From Aquipluma nitroreducens (GTDB lineage Bacteria > Bacteroidota > Bacteroidia > Bacteroidales > Prolixibacteraceae): 64,000 bases of DNA. Numbering within the stretch: the first letter of the stretch is position 1; each line of letters begins with the position of its first letter. The translations under genes were made by a program, and so were the position numbers. Below the pieces are notes generated by a model. The model was not told where the DNA came from. It did not search any database and worked only from the letters and a program-made list of their open reading frames with translations. Below are positions 36,882-45,230 of this stretch, in pieces. The stretch spans positions 2,371,001-2,435,000 of the forward strand of contig NZ_AP018694.1 of assembly GCF_009689585.1 (NCBI RefSeq), in the 5' to 3' direction.

Positions 36882-38114
36882 ATGTTCAATTATGCAAACA
36901 GTGGAGTTACCGTATCTTCTATTTTAGATAACAGGAGGGCAACCAATGACAATTTATATCCTATCAAAATCCGTGTTACATTCCAGCGTATCCGTAAATA
37001 TTATTCAACTGGGAAATATCTTAAATCAGAAGCATGGGAAAAGCTGCCGGAAACTAAGAGTAAGAAGATGCTTTCTATAAGATTTGATATTCAAAATACG
37101 TTTGATATAGTGAAAGATACCGTGCAAGGGTTGTTATATGAAGGTGGCTTTTCCTTTGAAGCATTAAATAGCCGCCTGAATAAGTCCCCTTCGGATACAT
37201 TAAATGCCGGATTCAAAATAAAAATTCAGGCTTTATTGGATAATGAACAGGTTGGAACCCATCTTTTCTATCAGGATGCACTTAAAAGCGTGGAATCTTA
37301 TGGAGGAGAGAATATTTCTTATACGGTAGTCACAGTAGATTGGCTAAAATGCTACGAAAAGTATATGTTAAAATTAGGAAGGGCATATACAACCATAGGG
37401 ATGTACTGTCGTGCCATTCGTTCTATTATCAATGAAGCAAAAAGGGCAGGAATAATAAAAGAAAATCAATATCCATTTGGAAATGGGAAGTATGAAATAC
37501 CAACAGGTACAGGTCGTAAATTGGCTCTTACATTACAACAAATAAAATCGGTTGCAAGTCATTCTGACGGAACTGAAACAACAGAAAAATATCGTGATAT
37601 GTGGTTTTTCTCCTACCTGTGTAATGGTATCAATTTTGCGGATATGCTTACTCTGAAATATTCCAATATACGGAACGGTGAGATTTGTTTTTTACGTGCC
37701 AAAACAACCCGAACATCCAAGGTGAAAAAAGAAGTATGCGCGATATTGACACCTGAAATGAACGCAATTATCAAGAAATGGGGCAATAAATCCCAAAAAC
37801 CGGATGAATATATTTTCAAGTATCTGACAGGCAAGGAAACACCTTTTAAGGAAAAAGATGTAATAAAATCTGTGACCAAGCTTTGTAATAAGAGATTAAA
37901 AAAGATCGGAACAACTTTAGGAATTGAATCGTTAAGCACTTACACCGCGAGACATTCCTACGCCACGGTTCTGAAACGGTCAGGAGCGAATATTGCTTAC
38001 ATTTCGGAAAGCTTAGGTCATAATGATTTGAAAACGACTGAAAATTATTTAGCATCTTTTGAGAGGGATGAGCGAGTAAAGAATGCAAGCTTATTAACCA
38101 ACTTTGGAGAATAA
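36882..38114 (+). CDS. Tyrosine recombinase/integrase of element B
   Basis: The 410-residue protein has an N-terminal arm-binding domain, a SAM-like core-binding domain (about 110-205) and a catalytic domain. Visible catalytic residues are Lys274 (RAKT), Arg357 (YTARHSYAT), His380 (SLGHND) and nucleophile Tyr389. At the position of the first conserved arginine it has Asn248 (LCNGINFADML). Loss of Arg I is known in IntDOT, which has Ser there. The gene lies just inside attL and reads inwards. It would join attP to the tRNA-Met 3' end. Confidence 0.93.
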   Translation: MFNYANSGVTVSSILDNRRATNDNLYPIKIRVTFQRIRKYYSTGKYLKSEAWEKLPETKSKKMLSIRFDIQNTFDIVKDTVQGLLYEGGFSFEALNSRLNKSPSDTLNAGFKIKIQALLDNEQVGTHLFYQDALKSVESYGGENISYTVVTVDWLKCYEKYMLKLGRAYTTIGMYCRAIRSIINEAKRAGIIKENQYPFGNGKYEIPTGTGRKLALTLQQIKSVASHSDGTETTEKYRDMWFFSYLCNGINFADMLTLKYSNIRNGEICFLRAKTTRTSKVKKEVCAILTPEMNAIIKKWGNKSQKPDEYIFKYLTGKETPFKEKDVIKSVTKLCNKRLKKIGTTLGIESLSTYTARHSYATVLKRSGANIAYISESLGHNDLKTTENYLASFERDERVKNASLLTNFGE

Positions 38115-38144
38115 GCAATATGTTTGTTTTATAAATAAAATTGC

Positions 38145-39725
38145 ATGGCAATACACATTAATGTCGAGAAATTGATTTCAGGAAAAATCGTTGAAGGGGA
38201 GCGGATTGAGTACAAAAAAGGTTGGAATCCGGCAGCGATTTACCGGACGATTTGTGCATTTGCCAATGATTTTGAAAATATTGGCGGAGGTTATATCATT
38301 GTTGGAGCCGAAGAAGAAAAAGGAAGGGCAAAACGCCCGGTTACCGGTATTGCGACAAATGAATTGGATTCTATTCAAAAGAAGATGGTTGAATTCAATA
38401 AAATGATAAATCCTCACTATGATCCTAAAATCAGTATTGAAACAATTGATAATGCCTCAATTCTAGTAATATGGGTTCCTGGAGGAAATCAACGGCCATA
38501 CGAAGTTCCTGAAGATGTTACGATTAAGAAGGACAAGAAATACCGTTACTATATTCGAAGGTATGCAAGTACTGTTCAGGCAGATAAGGACGAACGGGAT
38601 GAATTGATAAGTCTCACCCGACAAACTCCATTCGATGACAGGATTAACACTCAGGCAAGTGTTGAAGATATTTCTCCATTATTAGTCAGGGAATATCTGC
38701 AGAATGTGAAAAGTTCACTGATCGAGCAAATCGAAACAACTCCCATTAATGATATTTACAGAGCAATGGATTTAGTGAGTGGTCCCGACGAATTGCTTTA
38801 TCCGAAAAATATTGCCTTGATGATGTTTAATTATCGGCCGGAAAAATTCTTTCCTTATTCCCGAATTGAGATTGTTGAATTTCCTAATGGATTGGGAGAT
38901 CCTGTATTTTATGAAAAGCCTACAATAACAGGTCCGGTTTATTTGCAGATACAGAAGGCGCTTGCCCAGTTAGAAAGTATCGTGTTAAAAGAGCGAATAT
39001 ATAAATTGCCTGATAGAGCAGAGGCGGAACGTATATGGAATTATCCTTTCCGGGCTTTGGAAGAAAGTGTTGTGAACGCCTTATATCACAGAAATTGGGA
39101 AGTTAGAGAGCCAGTTGAAATACGGATTTTACCGGATTGCATTGAGATTGTTAACCAGGGAGGTCCTGACCGAAGTGTCAAAATGGAAGAGCTACAAAAA
39201 GGAATTATTCATAACCGGAGATATCGAAACCGGAGAATTGGCGATTTTCTAAAAGAATTAGACATGACTGAAGGAAGGGGAACGGGCATTCCAATTATCC
39301 GCAAGGAAATGGAAAAGAACGGCTCGCCTGAACCTCGCTTTGAAACAGACGAAAATCACAGTTATTTTATAACAACACTTCCAATACATCCTGCCTTCCT
39401 TTTGGAAGAAGAAATGAGTGAAGGGGTACACAAAGGGGTTAAACTTTCTGATGGACAGCATGATGCTATTTTTAATCTTATTCATGAGGGTGTAAATGAG
39501 GGTGTAAATGAGGGTGTAAATGAGAATGTGTATGATATCATAAACATTCTCAAAAATGTAGCAGGATTAAACGCAGTGGAGATAGCATCCCGAACAAAAA
39601 GAGGACTCTCTACTGTTGAGCGATACCTTCGTTTGTTACGGAAAAAAGAAATCGTTGAATTCAAGGGAGTACCTAAAACAGGGGGTTATTATCTGACCAA
39701 GAAAGCGAAAGATAAACTGAAATAG
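38145..39725 (+). CDS. AlbA_2/Schlafen-like ATP-binding protein
   Basis: The 526-residue protein opens with an AlbA_2 (divergent AAA-4, Schlafen-like) domain: ERIEYKKGW, FANDFENIGGGYIIVG (about 12-130). A GHKL-like or HATPase_c_4 region follows (about 290-420: FPFRALEESVVNALYHRNW, EGRGTGIPIIRKEM). The C-terminus is a winged helix (about 455-525: NAVEIASRTKRGLSTVERYLRLL). Such proteins are usually annotated as ATP-binding transcriptional regulators, and some act in phage defence. It is 30 bp after the integrase and 2 bp before the next gene, so it is part of the integration operon. Confidence 0.85.
   Translation: MAIHINVEKLISGKIVEGERIEYKKGWNPAAIYRTICAFANDFENIGGGYIIVGAEEEKGRAKRPVTGIATNELDSIQKKMVEFNKMINPHYDPKISIETIDNASILVIWVPGGNQRPYEVPEDVTIKKDKKYRYYIRRYASTVQADKDERDELISLTRQTPFDDRINTQASVEDISPLLVREYLQNVKSSLIEQIETTPINDIYRAMDLVSGPDELLYPKNIALMMFNYRPEKFFPYSRIEIVEFPNGLGDPVFYEKPTITGPVYLQIQKALAQLESIVLKERIYKLPDRAEAERIWNYPFRALEESVVNALYHRNWEVREPVEIRILPDCIEIVNQGGPDRSVKMEELQKGIIHNRRYRNRRIGDFLKELDMTEGRGTGIPIIRKEMEKNGSPEPRFETDENHSYFITTLPIHPAFLLEEEMSEGVHKGVKLSDGQHDAIFNLIHEGVNEGVNEGVNENVYDIINILKNVAGLNAVEIASRTKRGLSTVERYLRLLRKKEIVEFKGVPKTGGYYLTKKAKDKLK
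39486..39524 (+). repeat. 12-bp in-frame tandem repeat
   Basis: Three copies of GAGGGTGTAAAT plus a partial copy within the AlbA_2 gene encode an EGVN repeat. Changes in copy number would keep the frame and lengthen the linker between the ATPase part and the winged helix. Confidence 0.85.
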
Positions 39726-39727
39726 CT

Positions 39728-40135
39728 ATGCCCCGACGCAAGCAATACAAAATATCAGCCAGGCAGACTGCAATTTATGATGTTATTGTGGCCGAACTTC
39801 AGCAAAATCCCGAATTGGCTGATTACGATATGGGAACCATTGAAATATCCATAAAGAAGAAAATTACTCCCCGGATTCAAAACATTGATTTGGCGATAGC
39901 CAACCTGAAAAGATACATCGCAATTAATAGGGAACATATCCAGACCATTAACGGCGAAATGATTGTATCCAAAAAGGAGATAGCCAGGATGCTGAAAATC
40001 TCGCGGCCAACCCTTGATAAGTGGATTAGGGAAGAATTTGTAACTCCCGTTCAATCAAGTGTTCTGAAGGGTGCAATAATCTTTCCTCCCGACCAGATTC
40101 TGAAGCAGCTTCAAAATAAAAAGAGTAAAAAATAA
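39728..40135 (+). CDS. HTH DNA-binding protein, excisionase-like
   Basis: The 135-residue protein has a central helical part and a C-terminal MerR/excisionase-type helix-turn-helix (about 85-130: VSKKEIARMLKISRPTLDKWIREEF), with a hydrophobic wing (GAIIFPPDQILKQL). It follows the AlbA_2 gene by 2 bp. A directionality factor or regulator of the integrase operon is likely. I do not recognise the N-terminal domain. Confidence 0.65.
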   Translation: MPRRKQYKISARQTAIYDVIVAELQQNPELADYDMGTIEISIKKKITPRIQNIDLAIANLKRYIAINREHIQTINGEMIVSKKEIARMLKISRPTLDKWIREEFVTPVQSSVLKGAIIFPPDQILKQLQNKKSKK

Positions 40136-40214
40136 AATAAATTTTTCAGCTTTACATCTGTTACGATTGGCATAATTTTGCATTTGCAAGTAAATAAAAA
40201 AGTGCTTTTAAAAA

Positions 40215-40269
40215 CTTTACATGGTGAGGTTTGATCTTATTTGGCATCATTTGTCTTGTTCATGTAAAG
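40215..40269. promoter_or_regulatory. Inverted repeat upstream of the mobilization gene set
   Basis: CTTTACATG and CATGTAAAG form a 9-bp inverted pair 37 nt apart in the 223-bp gap before the excisionase-like gene; CTTTACAT also occurs at about 40151. It may be an operator or a weak structure. No gene is present in this gap. Confidence 0.3.
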
Positions 40270-40358
40270 CTATTTATCTATTTGATTATCAATTATATTC
40301 ATTTTTATTTTACACTTAAATTCAATCAGTACTATGTGTAATTTTAAATTTGAGTATC

Positions 40359-40706
40359 ATGTCAAACATTATTCTAACCACGCCCGACGAACTGCGGGCA
40401 ATCGTAAGCGAAGCGATCTCCGGTGCTTTTCCCAAACCGGTATCCAATCCATCACAGATCGACACCATCACACTGAACGACACATTGGAGTTGTTGAAAG
40501 AACATGGTTATCCAACGTCCAAGGCCAAGCTTTATAAGCTGACCTCAACCGGTAATATTCCCTGTAAAACGTACGGAAATAAACTGGTCTTTTCCCGAAA
40601 AGAAATACTGTTGTGGGCCGATAATCAGACTAAACCCAAACACGATTCAGGTAGAATAACCATGACTTTAGCACGGAGTGCCAGACGTAAAAGGCTAAAG
40701 CTATGA
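40359..40706 (+). CDS. Helix-turn-helix excisionase family protein
   Basis: The 115-residue protein has the excisionase/MerR-like fold near the end: LNDTLELLKEHGYPTSKAKLYKLTSTGNIPCKTYGNKLVFSRKEILLWA (printed here only as the region 48-95, key words SKAKLYKL and GNKLVF). The start is placed at the ATG at 40359; a TTG three codons earlier is less likely. In Bacteroides mobilizable elements such a gene regularly precedes the helicase/primase and mob genes. It may control excision or transcription. Its stop overlaps the next start (ATGA). Confidence 0.8.
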   Translation: MSNIILTTPDELRAIVSEAISGAFPKPVSNPSQIDTITLNDTLELLKEHGYPTSKAKLYKLTSTGNIPCKTYGNKLVFSRKEILLWADNQTKPKHDSGRITMTLARSARRKRLKL

Positions 40707-41905
40707 AAGGAAAAATAAATGATTGCGGAAAATATATCCGCATTGGGACGACTTTGTACAAAACGGTACAACGTCCACTCATCAGCGGCGATTACATCGA
40801 GGAGAAAATCCCCTGGAGTTACGAAACACTACGGCAGGACTATGGCAAAAACAATCTTCCGGAGATCGAAAAGTACGATGGGTTTTGTATTATTCCCGAC
40901 CATGTTAACTATAAACAAGTGCATGGGACATACCTTAATCAATATGAACCTATATCTCATTTACCCAGCTCTGGGGACTTTCCCAACATTCGCAGTTTCC
41001 TGAATCATATTTTCGGAGAACAGATCGAGTTGGGTATGGATTACCTGCAGATCCTTTATACCCGGCCAACGCAAATGTTGCCGATTCTGTTACTGGTTTC
41101 CAATGAACGTAATACGGGAAAAACAACATTCCTGCGGTTTTTAAAAATGATTTTTGGCAAAAATGCAACGTTCAACACGAATGAAGATTTTCGAAGCCAG
41201 TTTAATGCAGACTGGGCCAACCGCCTGTTGGTTTTGGTTGATGAATTGCTTTTGAATAAAATGGAAGATACAGAGAAAATCAAGAATCTTTCAACGGCAG
41301 GCGACTATAAAATTGAGGCCAAGGGCAAAGATCGAAGGGAGATTGAGTTTTTTGCAAAATTTGTTCTTTGTTCCAACAATGAACGAAATCCAATAATTAT
41401 TCCCAAAGAGGAGGTACGGTTTTGGGTCCGCAAAATCAATCTGATTGAAAAGGACAATATTCATCTCCGGGGACAGATGGCGGCAGAAATTCCGCATTTC
41501 TTAAATTTTCTTCTTTGCCGGGAACTCTCTTCTAAAAATGAATCCCGGATGTGGTTTCATCCATTAACCCTCGACACACCAGCCTTACAGAAAATCAAAA
41601 AGTACAACACCAATAAGATTGAAATAGAAATGGCTGCTTATTGTTATGAGGTAATGGATGGTTTGAAACAAACCAAATTGCGATGTTGCCCCAAAGACCT
41701 TATGGACGTATTGCGCGAATCAGGGTTACGTGCTGATATTAACATCATCCGAAATATACTAAAAGACAGTTGGGGTCTGAATTCTGAAAAGAACGGTGAA
41801 TACAGTTTTTATCTTATTGGCATTGATGGAGAATTCATCCCGGTGAAAAGAAAAGGACGATACATGGAAATTGAAATATCGGTGGTAGATAAAATACTGT
41901 TGTAA
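40703..41905 (+). CDS. Primase-helicase family protein (DUF5906-like SF3 ATPase)
   Basis: The 400-residue protein has a P-loop NERNTGKTTFL (about 133-143), a Walker B LLVLVDEL (about 173-180) and a sensor-like FVLCSNNERNP, the pattern of the SF3-type helicases found in Bacteroidota mobile elements. The N-terminal part lacks an obvious primase motif, and a separate Toprim primase is encoded next. Together they would start or support replication of the excised circle. It is coupled to the excisionase-like gene by a 4-bp overlap. Confidence 0.82.
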   Translation: MKGKINDCGKYIRIGTTLYKTVQRPLISGDYIEEKIPWSYETLRQDYGKNNLPEIEKYDGFCIIPDHVNYKQVHGTYLNQYEPISHLPSSGDFPNIRSFLNHIFGEQIELGMDYLQILYTRPTQMLPILLLVSNERNTGKTTFLRFLKMIFGKNATFNTNEDFRSQFNADWANRLLVLVDELLLNKMEDTEKIKNLSTAGDYKIEAKGKDRREIEFFAKFVLCSNNERNPIIIPKEEVRFWVRKINLIEKDNIHLRGQMAAEIPHFLNFLLCRELSSKNESRMWFHPLTLDTPALQKIKKYNTNKIEIEMAAYCYEVMDGLKQTKLRCCPKDLMDVLRESGLRADINIIRNILKDSWGLNSEKNGEYSFYLIGIDGEFIPVKRKGRYMEIEISVVDKILL

Positions 41906-41946
41906 TGTTGAGTTTTAGATTTAAAGCATTGAATGATAATAATTTT

Positions 41947-42100
41947 AACAACACAACACGGCCACAACAATCCCACAACAATTTTTATTCTGTTGAATTC
42001 CAACTGCGACAAATCAGACTTTTGTTGTGCTTTTGTTGTGTTTGTAATGATTTGACAAAATGTGTTTTAACCTCATTTACAACAAAACAACAAAAAATTG
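41947..42100. repeat. CACAACAA/TTGTTGTG repeat cluster, possible replication origin
   Basis: The gap between helicase and primase genes holds direct CACAACAA words (41947-41981), two inverted TTGTTGTG words (about 42020-42042) and ACAACAAAACAACAA (42080-42094). Direct and inverted arrays of this kind between replication genes resemble iterons. The window shows no other candidate origin in element B. The function is inferred. Confidence 0.45.
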
Positions 42101-42106
42101 ACGACT

Positions 42107-43039
42107 ATGGCATTACAGGAAATAAAACAAATAAGTATCAGGCAATACCTGGCAGATTTGGGAATCTACCCAGCAAAAGACAGTTCCCGTTACGGAATGT
42201 ATAATTCGCCCTTCAGAGAGGACCGTAACGCAAGTTTGAAAGTAGATTATCCTAAAAATCTGTGGATAGACTACGGCGCAAATGAAGGCGGAACATTGAT
42301 CGACCTGGTGATGAGAATGGAGCATTGTTCTCTGCATGAAGCCATCACAATGTTGGAACGAAAATACAGTCGTGCGGACATAGGTACGTTCCAAAATGCC
42401 AATATACCAACAAGTAATTTTTCTTTTCACCGGAAGAATGCGGATTCGGATCTTAAATCACCTGAATCATCAATAATGTTACAGAACGTTCAACCAATCA
42501 GTAATCCGGCATTGATTGAGTATCTGAAGGAGCGCCAGATCAGTATAGACATTGCCCGGATTCATTGCAGCGAAGTTTATTATTCGGTGAATAAGAAGCC
42601 TTATTATGCTGTCGGGTTCCAGAATGACAAAGGCGGATATGAGTTGCGAAGCAAATATTTTAAGGGATGCACTTCGAAAGACATTACATCGGTAAAGCGA
42701 AATAAAGACCATTGCCTGCTGTTCGAAGGTTTTATGGACTACTTGAGTTTCCTGACAATGAAGAATATCCAAAATTCCCCTATAGATGTAATCGTTCTAA
42801 ATTCATTGACAAACCTTCTCAAAGTAAAAAACACCCTTGAATTATATAAAAGCATTTCGACATTTCTTGATAATGACCTAGCCGGGAAAAGAGCTGTTCA
42901 GGAATTGGAATCAATCTATAAAGATGTCATTGACCAGTCATTTCTCTATTCCAAACACAAAGACTTAAACGAATACCTGTGTCATTGGCAGCCGATACAA
43001 CATCAGAATTTAAAGAAAAAATCAGGATTAAAGCCATAG
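42107..43039 (+). CDS. DNA primase with CHC2-like and Toprim domains
   Basis: The 310-residue protein starts at ATG 42107 (a TTG nine bases earlier is in frame but less likely). The N-terminal part resembles the zinc-finger CHC2 region without all metal ligands (YNSPFREDRNASLKVD, WIDYGANEGGTLIDLVM, about 25-70). A Toprim domain follows (about 200-290) with LLFEGFMDYLSF and FLDNDLAGKRA carrying the acidic metal-binding residues. It would prime replication of the element after transfer or excision. It is typical of Bacteroides mobilizable transposons. Confidence 0.88.
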   Translation: MALQEIKQISIRQYLADLGIYPAKDSSRYGMYNSPFREDRNASLKVDYPKNLWIDYGANEGGTLIDLVMRMEHCSLHEAITMLERKYSRADIGTFQNANIPTSNFSFHRKNADSDLKSPESSIMLQNVQPISNPALIEYLKERQISIDIARIHCSEVYYSVNKKPYYAVGFQNDKGGYELRSKYFKGCTSKDITSVKRNKDHCLLFEGFMDYLSFLTMKNIQNSPIDVIVLNSLTNLLKVKNTLELYKSISTFLDNDLAGKRAVQELESIYKDVIDQSFLYSKHKDLNEYLCHWQPIQHQNLKKKSGLKP

Positions 43040-43152
43040 CCTGACTGAAGTAAAATACTATGTTTTTTAGGGTAGCAAGTTTATGTTTTGGTTATACCAA
43101 AACTCTCGTTTCATCCCGCTGGTCTAATTTATAAATGTTCAGAAACGTGAAA

Positions 43153-43506
43153 ATGAAAACAGAAAACAAAGGAGGCAGACCTGCAAAAGTGGCTGGTCAG
43201 AAAAAAGGCTATTTCATCGGCGTCAAGATGGATACCGAGGAGTATTATACTTTAAAAGCCAAAGCGCGTGAAGCCGGGATTTCCATTAGTGAATGTGTTC
43301 GCCAATCTGTTTTGCGAGGCGTAATTAAACAGCGACTCAACACCGAAATGTATGACTTGATCCGGAAACTTTGTGGTATGGCCAATAACCTGAATCAGAT
43401 TGCCCGAAAAGCCAATGCCCAGGGGTACCAGAATGCTCAGAGTGAAAACCTTCAGCTGGCGAGCAGCATCCGAAAACTGGTAAATCATCTACGCCATGAT
43501 AGCTAA
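43153..43506 (+). CDS. mobC: Mobilization accessory protein MobC
   Basis: The 117-residue protein has an N-terminal KGGRPAKVAGQKKGYFIGVKMDTEEYY ribbon-helix-helix part (region 5-35) and a C-terminal LIRKLCGMANNLNQIARKANAQG motif typical of MobC relaxosome proteins. It would bind oriT and help the relaxase. The start at 43153 is preferred; an in-frame ATG at 43135 would add six residues. Its end overlaps the relaxase start by 11 bp. Confidence 0.9.
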   Translation: MKTENKGGRPAKVAGQKKGYFIGVKMDTEEYYTLKAKAREAGISISECVRQSVLRGVIKQRLNTEMYDLIRKLCGMANNLNQIARKANAQGYQNAQSENLQLASSIRKLVNHLRHDS

Positions 43507-44443
43507 AATTGTCAAAGGTCAAGGATTCCGGGGTGTGGTCAATTACATCCTGAATCAGGAAAAGAAAGCTGAAATTCTGGACAGCGATGGGGTAATGCTT
43601 GATGATCCTGAAGCCATCATTGAAAGCTTTAACTTTCAGACCGAACTAAATCTACGGATATTAAAACCCGTAGGACATATCTCACTGAATTTCTCAGTAC
43701 AGGATCAGGAAAAGCTTTCCAGCGAATTAATGGTTAAAATCGCACGGGATTATATGGCACAAATGGGAATTACCGATACTCAATATTTGATTGCCAGACA
43801 TTACGACAAGGAACATCCACATATTCACTTGGTCTTTAACCGGATAGATTACAATGGGAATACAATCTCTGACCGGAATGATCGCTTCCGAAGTGAGAAG
43901 ATCTGCAAGGGACTGACTCGGGAATATGGCCTGTACTTTGCCCAGGGAAAAGAAAATGTTAAGGAGCATCGGTTAAAAGAACCCGATAAAACCAAATACG
44001 AAATTTATCATGCACTCCAATCAGCTATATCTAAATGTCGGAACTGGCAGGAATTAAAAGCAGAGTTACTCAAATCAGGGATTAAAACCGAATTCCAAAA
44101 TAACGGAGCTACAGACAAAATACAAGGAGTACGGTTTGGAAAGAATGGGTATGAATTCAACGGTTCCAAAATTGACAAGACCTGCAGTTATTCCAAAATC
44201 AATTACCGGTTGCAGCAAAACGAGAGATTACAACAGGCTCAAAAACACCAAGCGGAACAACCTGCATGGGAGGATGACATGGAATTTTCCTCGACCATGA
44301 AAAGCATAACTTCCTCATTGGGGGGGCTATTCGATATACTACAACCTTCACCCGTCTATGATGAAAATCAGGCAGAAGTTTTTAGAAAGGAAGCAAAAAA
44401 GCGAAGGAAGAAGAAAGCAAACCAATACAGACAACGATTGTAA
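43496..44443 (+). CDS. mobB: Relaxase/mobilization nuclease
   Basis: The 315-residue protein has the relaxase fold with GHISLNFS (His61) and the metal-binding cluster ARHYDKEHPHIHLVFNR (His102, His107, His109, His111). It nicks at oriT and pilots the DNA strand into the recipient, using a conjugation channel supplied by another element since no T4SS genes are present here. The gene makes the element mobilizable rather than self-transmissible. The C-terminal tail is basic and short. Confidence 0.92.
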   Translation: MIAKIVKGQGFRGVVNYILNQEKKAEILDSDGVMLDDPEAIIESFNFQTELNLRILKPVGHISLNFSVQDQEKLSSELMVKIARDYMAQMGITDTQYLIARHYDKEHPHIHLVFNRIDYNGNTISDRNDRFRSEKICKGLTREYGLYFAQGKENVKEHRLKEPDKTKYEIYHALQSAISKCRNWQELKAELLKSGIKTEFQNNGATDKIQGVRFGKNGYEFNGSKIDKTCSYSKINYRLQQNERLQQAQKHQAEQPAWEDDMEFSSTMKSITSSLGGLFDILQPSPVYDENQAEVFRKEAKKRRKKKANQYRQRL

Positions 44444-44464
44444 TTTATTTAAAAATCAATACTT

Positions 44465-45139
44465 ATGGGTACAAGCAAAATGGATTCTTCGGCAGTTTAT
44501 ACACTGTTCGAAGAATTAAAACAAAAGATAGATGAATTGAGCAAAAAGTCAATTCCAGATAACCAGGCTAATTCAACTTTTGATACAGAGGAACTAATAT
44601 CGCTTATCGAAGATTTACAAATCAGGATTAACCAACAGCAGTTTACACCGGAACAAATAAAAAACTTGGGACAGATTTCGGCCTATTCGGTAAACAAGGT
44701 AAGTGAGAATCTCAATAAAGGATTTACTGAAATTAAAGCGGTAATTACTCCTATCGATGAAAAGGTCTCCCTGCTGAGGTTCCCTCAAAATATAGCTATC
44801 CGCAATGATCATTTTTTTAGTGTGGATTTTCGAAATAGCAAGGCTGCTATAACAATGATCTCAATGGCTTTAATCATTTTGCTTTCTTTTGGCGGCAATA
44901 TCTGGCAATTAAACAGGAATAGCCAACTAAAAGATAATGATCTGAAATACCGCTATATTAAATCGACGAATGGGATTGATCCGGAGAACTTGTACAAACT
45001 TGAAGACATTTTTCAATATAATCGGGATAAGAAACTGATCAAAGAGATTCGCGGAAACGTGGAGGAATATGAAAGGAATGTAAAGGAGGTTGCGGAGAAG
45101 ATTGAACGTGAAAGACTTAAGAATGACAACACAAAATAA
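44465..45139 (+). CDS. Mobilization-region membrane protein with coiled coil
   Basis: The 224-residue protein has a helical N-terminal half, one hydrophobic segment (about 137-157, with ITMISMALIILLSFGG) and a charged, probably coiled-coil C-terminus. Proteins of this layout regularly follow the relaxase gene in Bacteroides mobilizable elements, but their role is unknown; a link between relaxosome and membrane is a guess. It is 21 bp after mobB and ends at a strong terminator. Confidence 0.65.
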   Translation: MGTSKMDSSAVYTLFEELKQKIDELSKKSIPDNQANSTFDTEELISLIEDLQIRINQQQFTPEQIKNLGQISAYSVNKVSENLNKGFTEIKAVITPIDEKVSLLRFPQNIAIRNDHFFSVDFRNSKAAITMISMALIILLSFGGNIWQLNRNSQLKDNDLKYRYIKSTNGIDPENLYKLEDIFQYNRDKKLIKEIRGNVEEYERNVKEVAEKIERERLKNDNTK

Positions 45140-45170
45140 TAATAACAATTTGGGGTAATCAGAAAAGGAA

Positions 45171-45216
45171 AAGTCAGTAGTCATTGCAAAACGTTCCGAA
45201 TGACTTCTGACTTTTT
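45171..45216. terminator. Bidirectional terminator at the left edge of the cargo
   Basis: The stem AAGTCAGtAGTCATT / AATGACTtCTGACTT with flanking A- and T-runs lies between the convergent mob operon and AraC gene. Its left arm shares AAAAGTCAGTAnTCATT with the hairpin at 57825, at the opposite edge of the cargo. Confidence 0.85.
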
Positions 45217-45230
45217 TCTGACTGAAAAAC

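Noticed and set aside
43135-45139. Conjugative (self-transmissible) element
   Set aside because: MobC and relaxase are present but no T4SS, coupling-protein or tra genes are seen between the two att copies.
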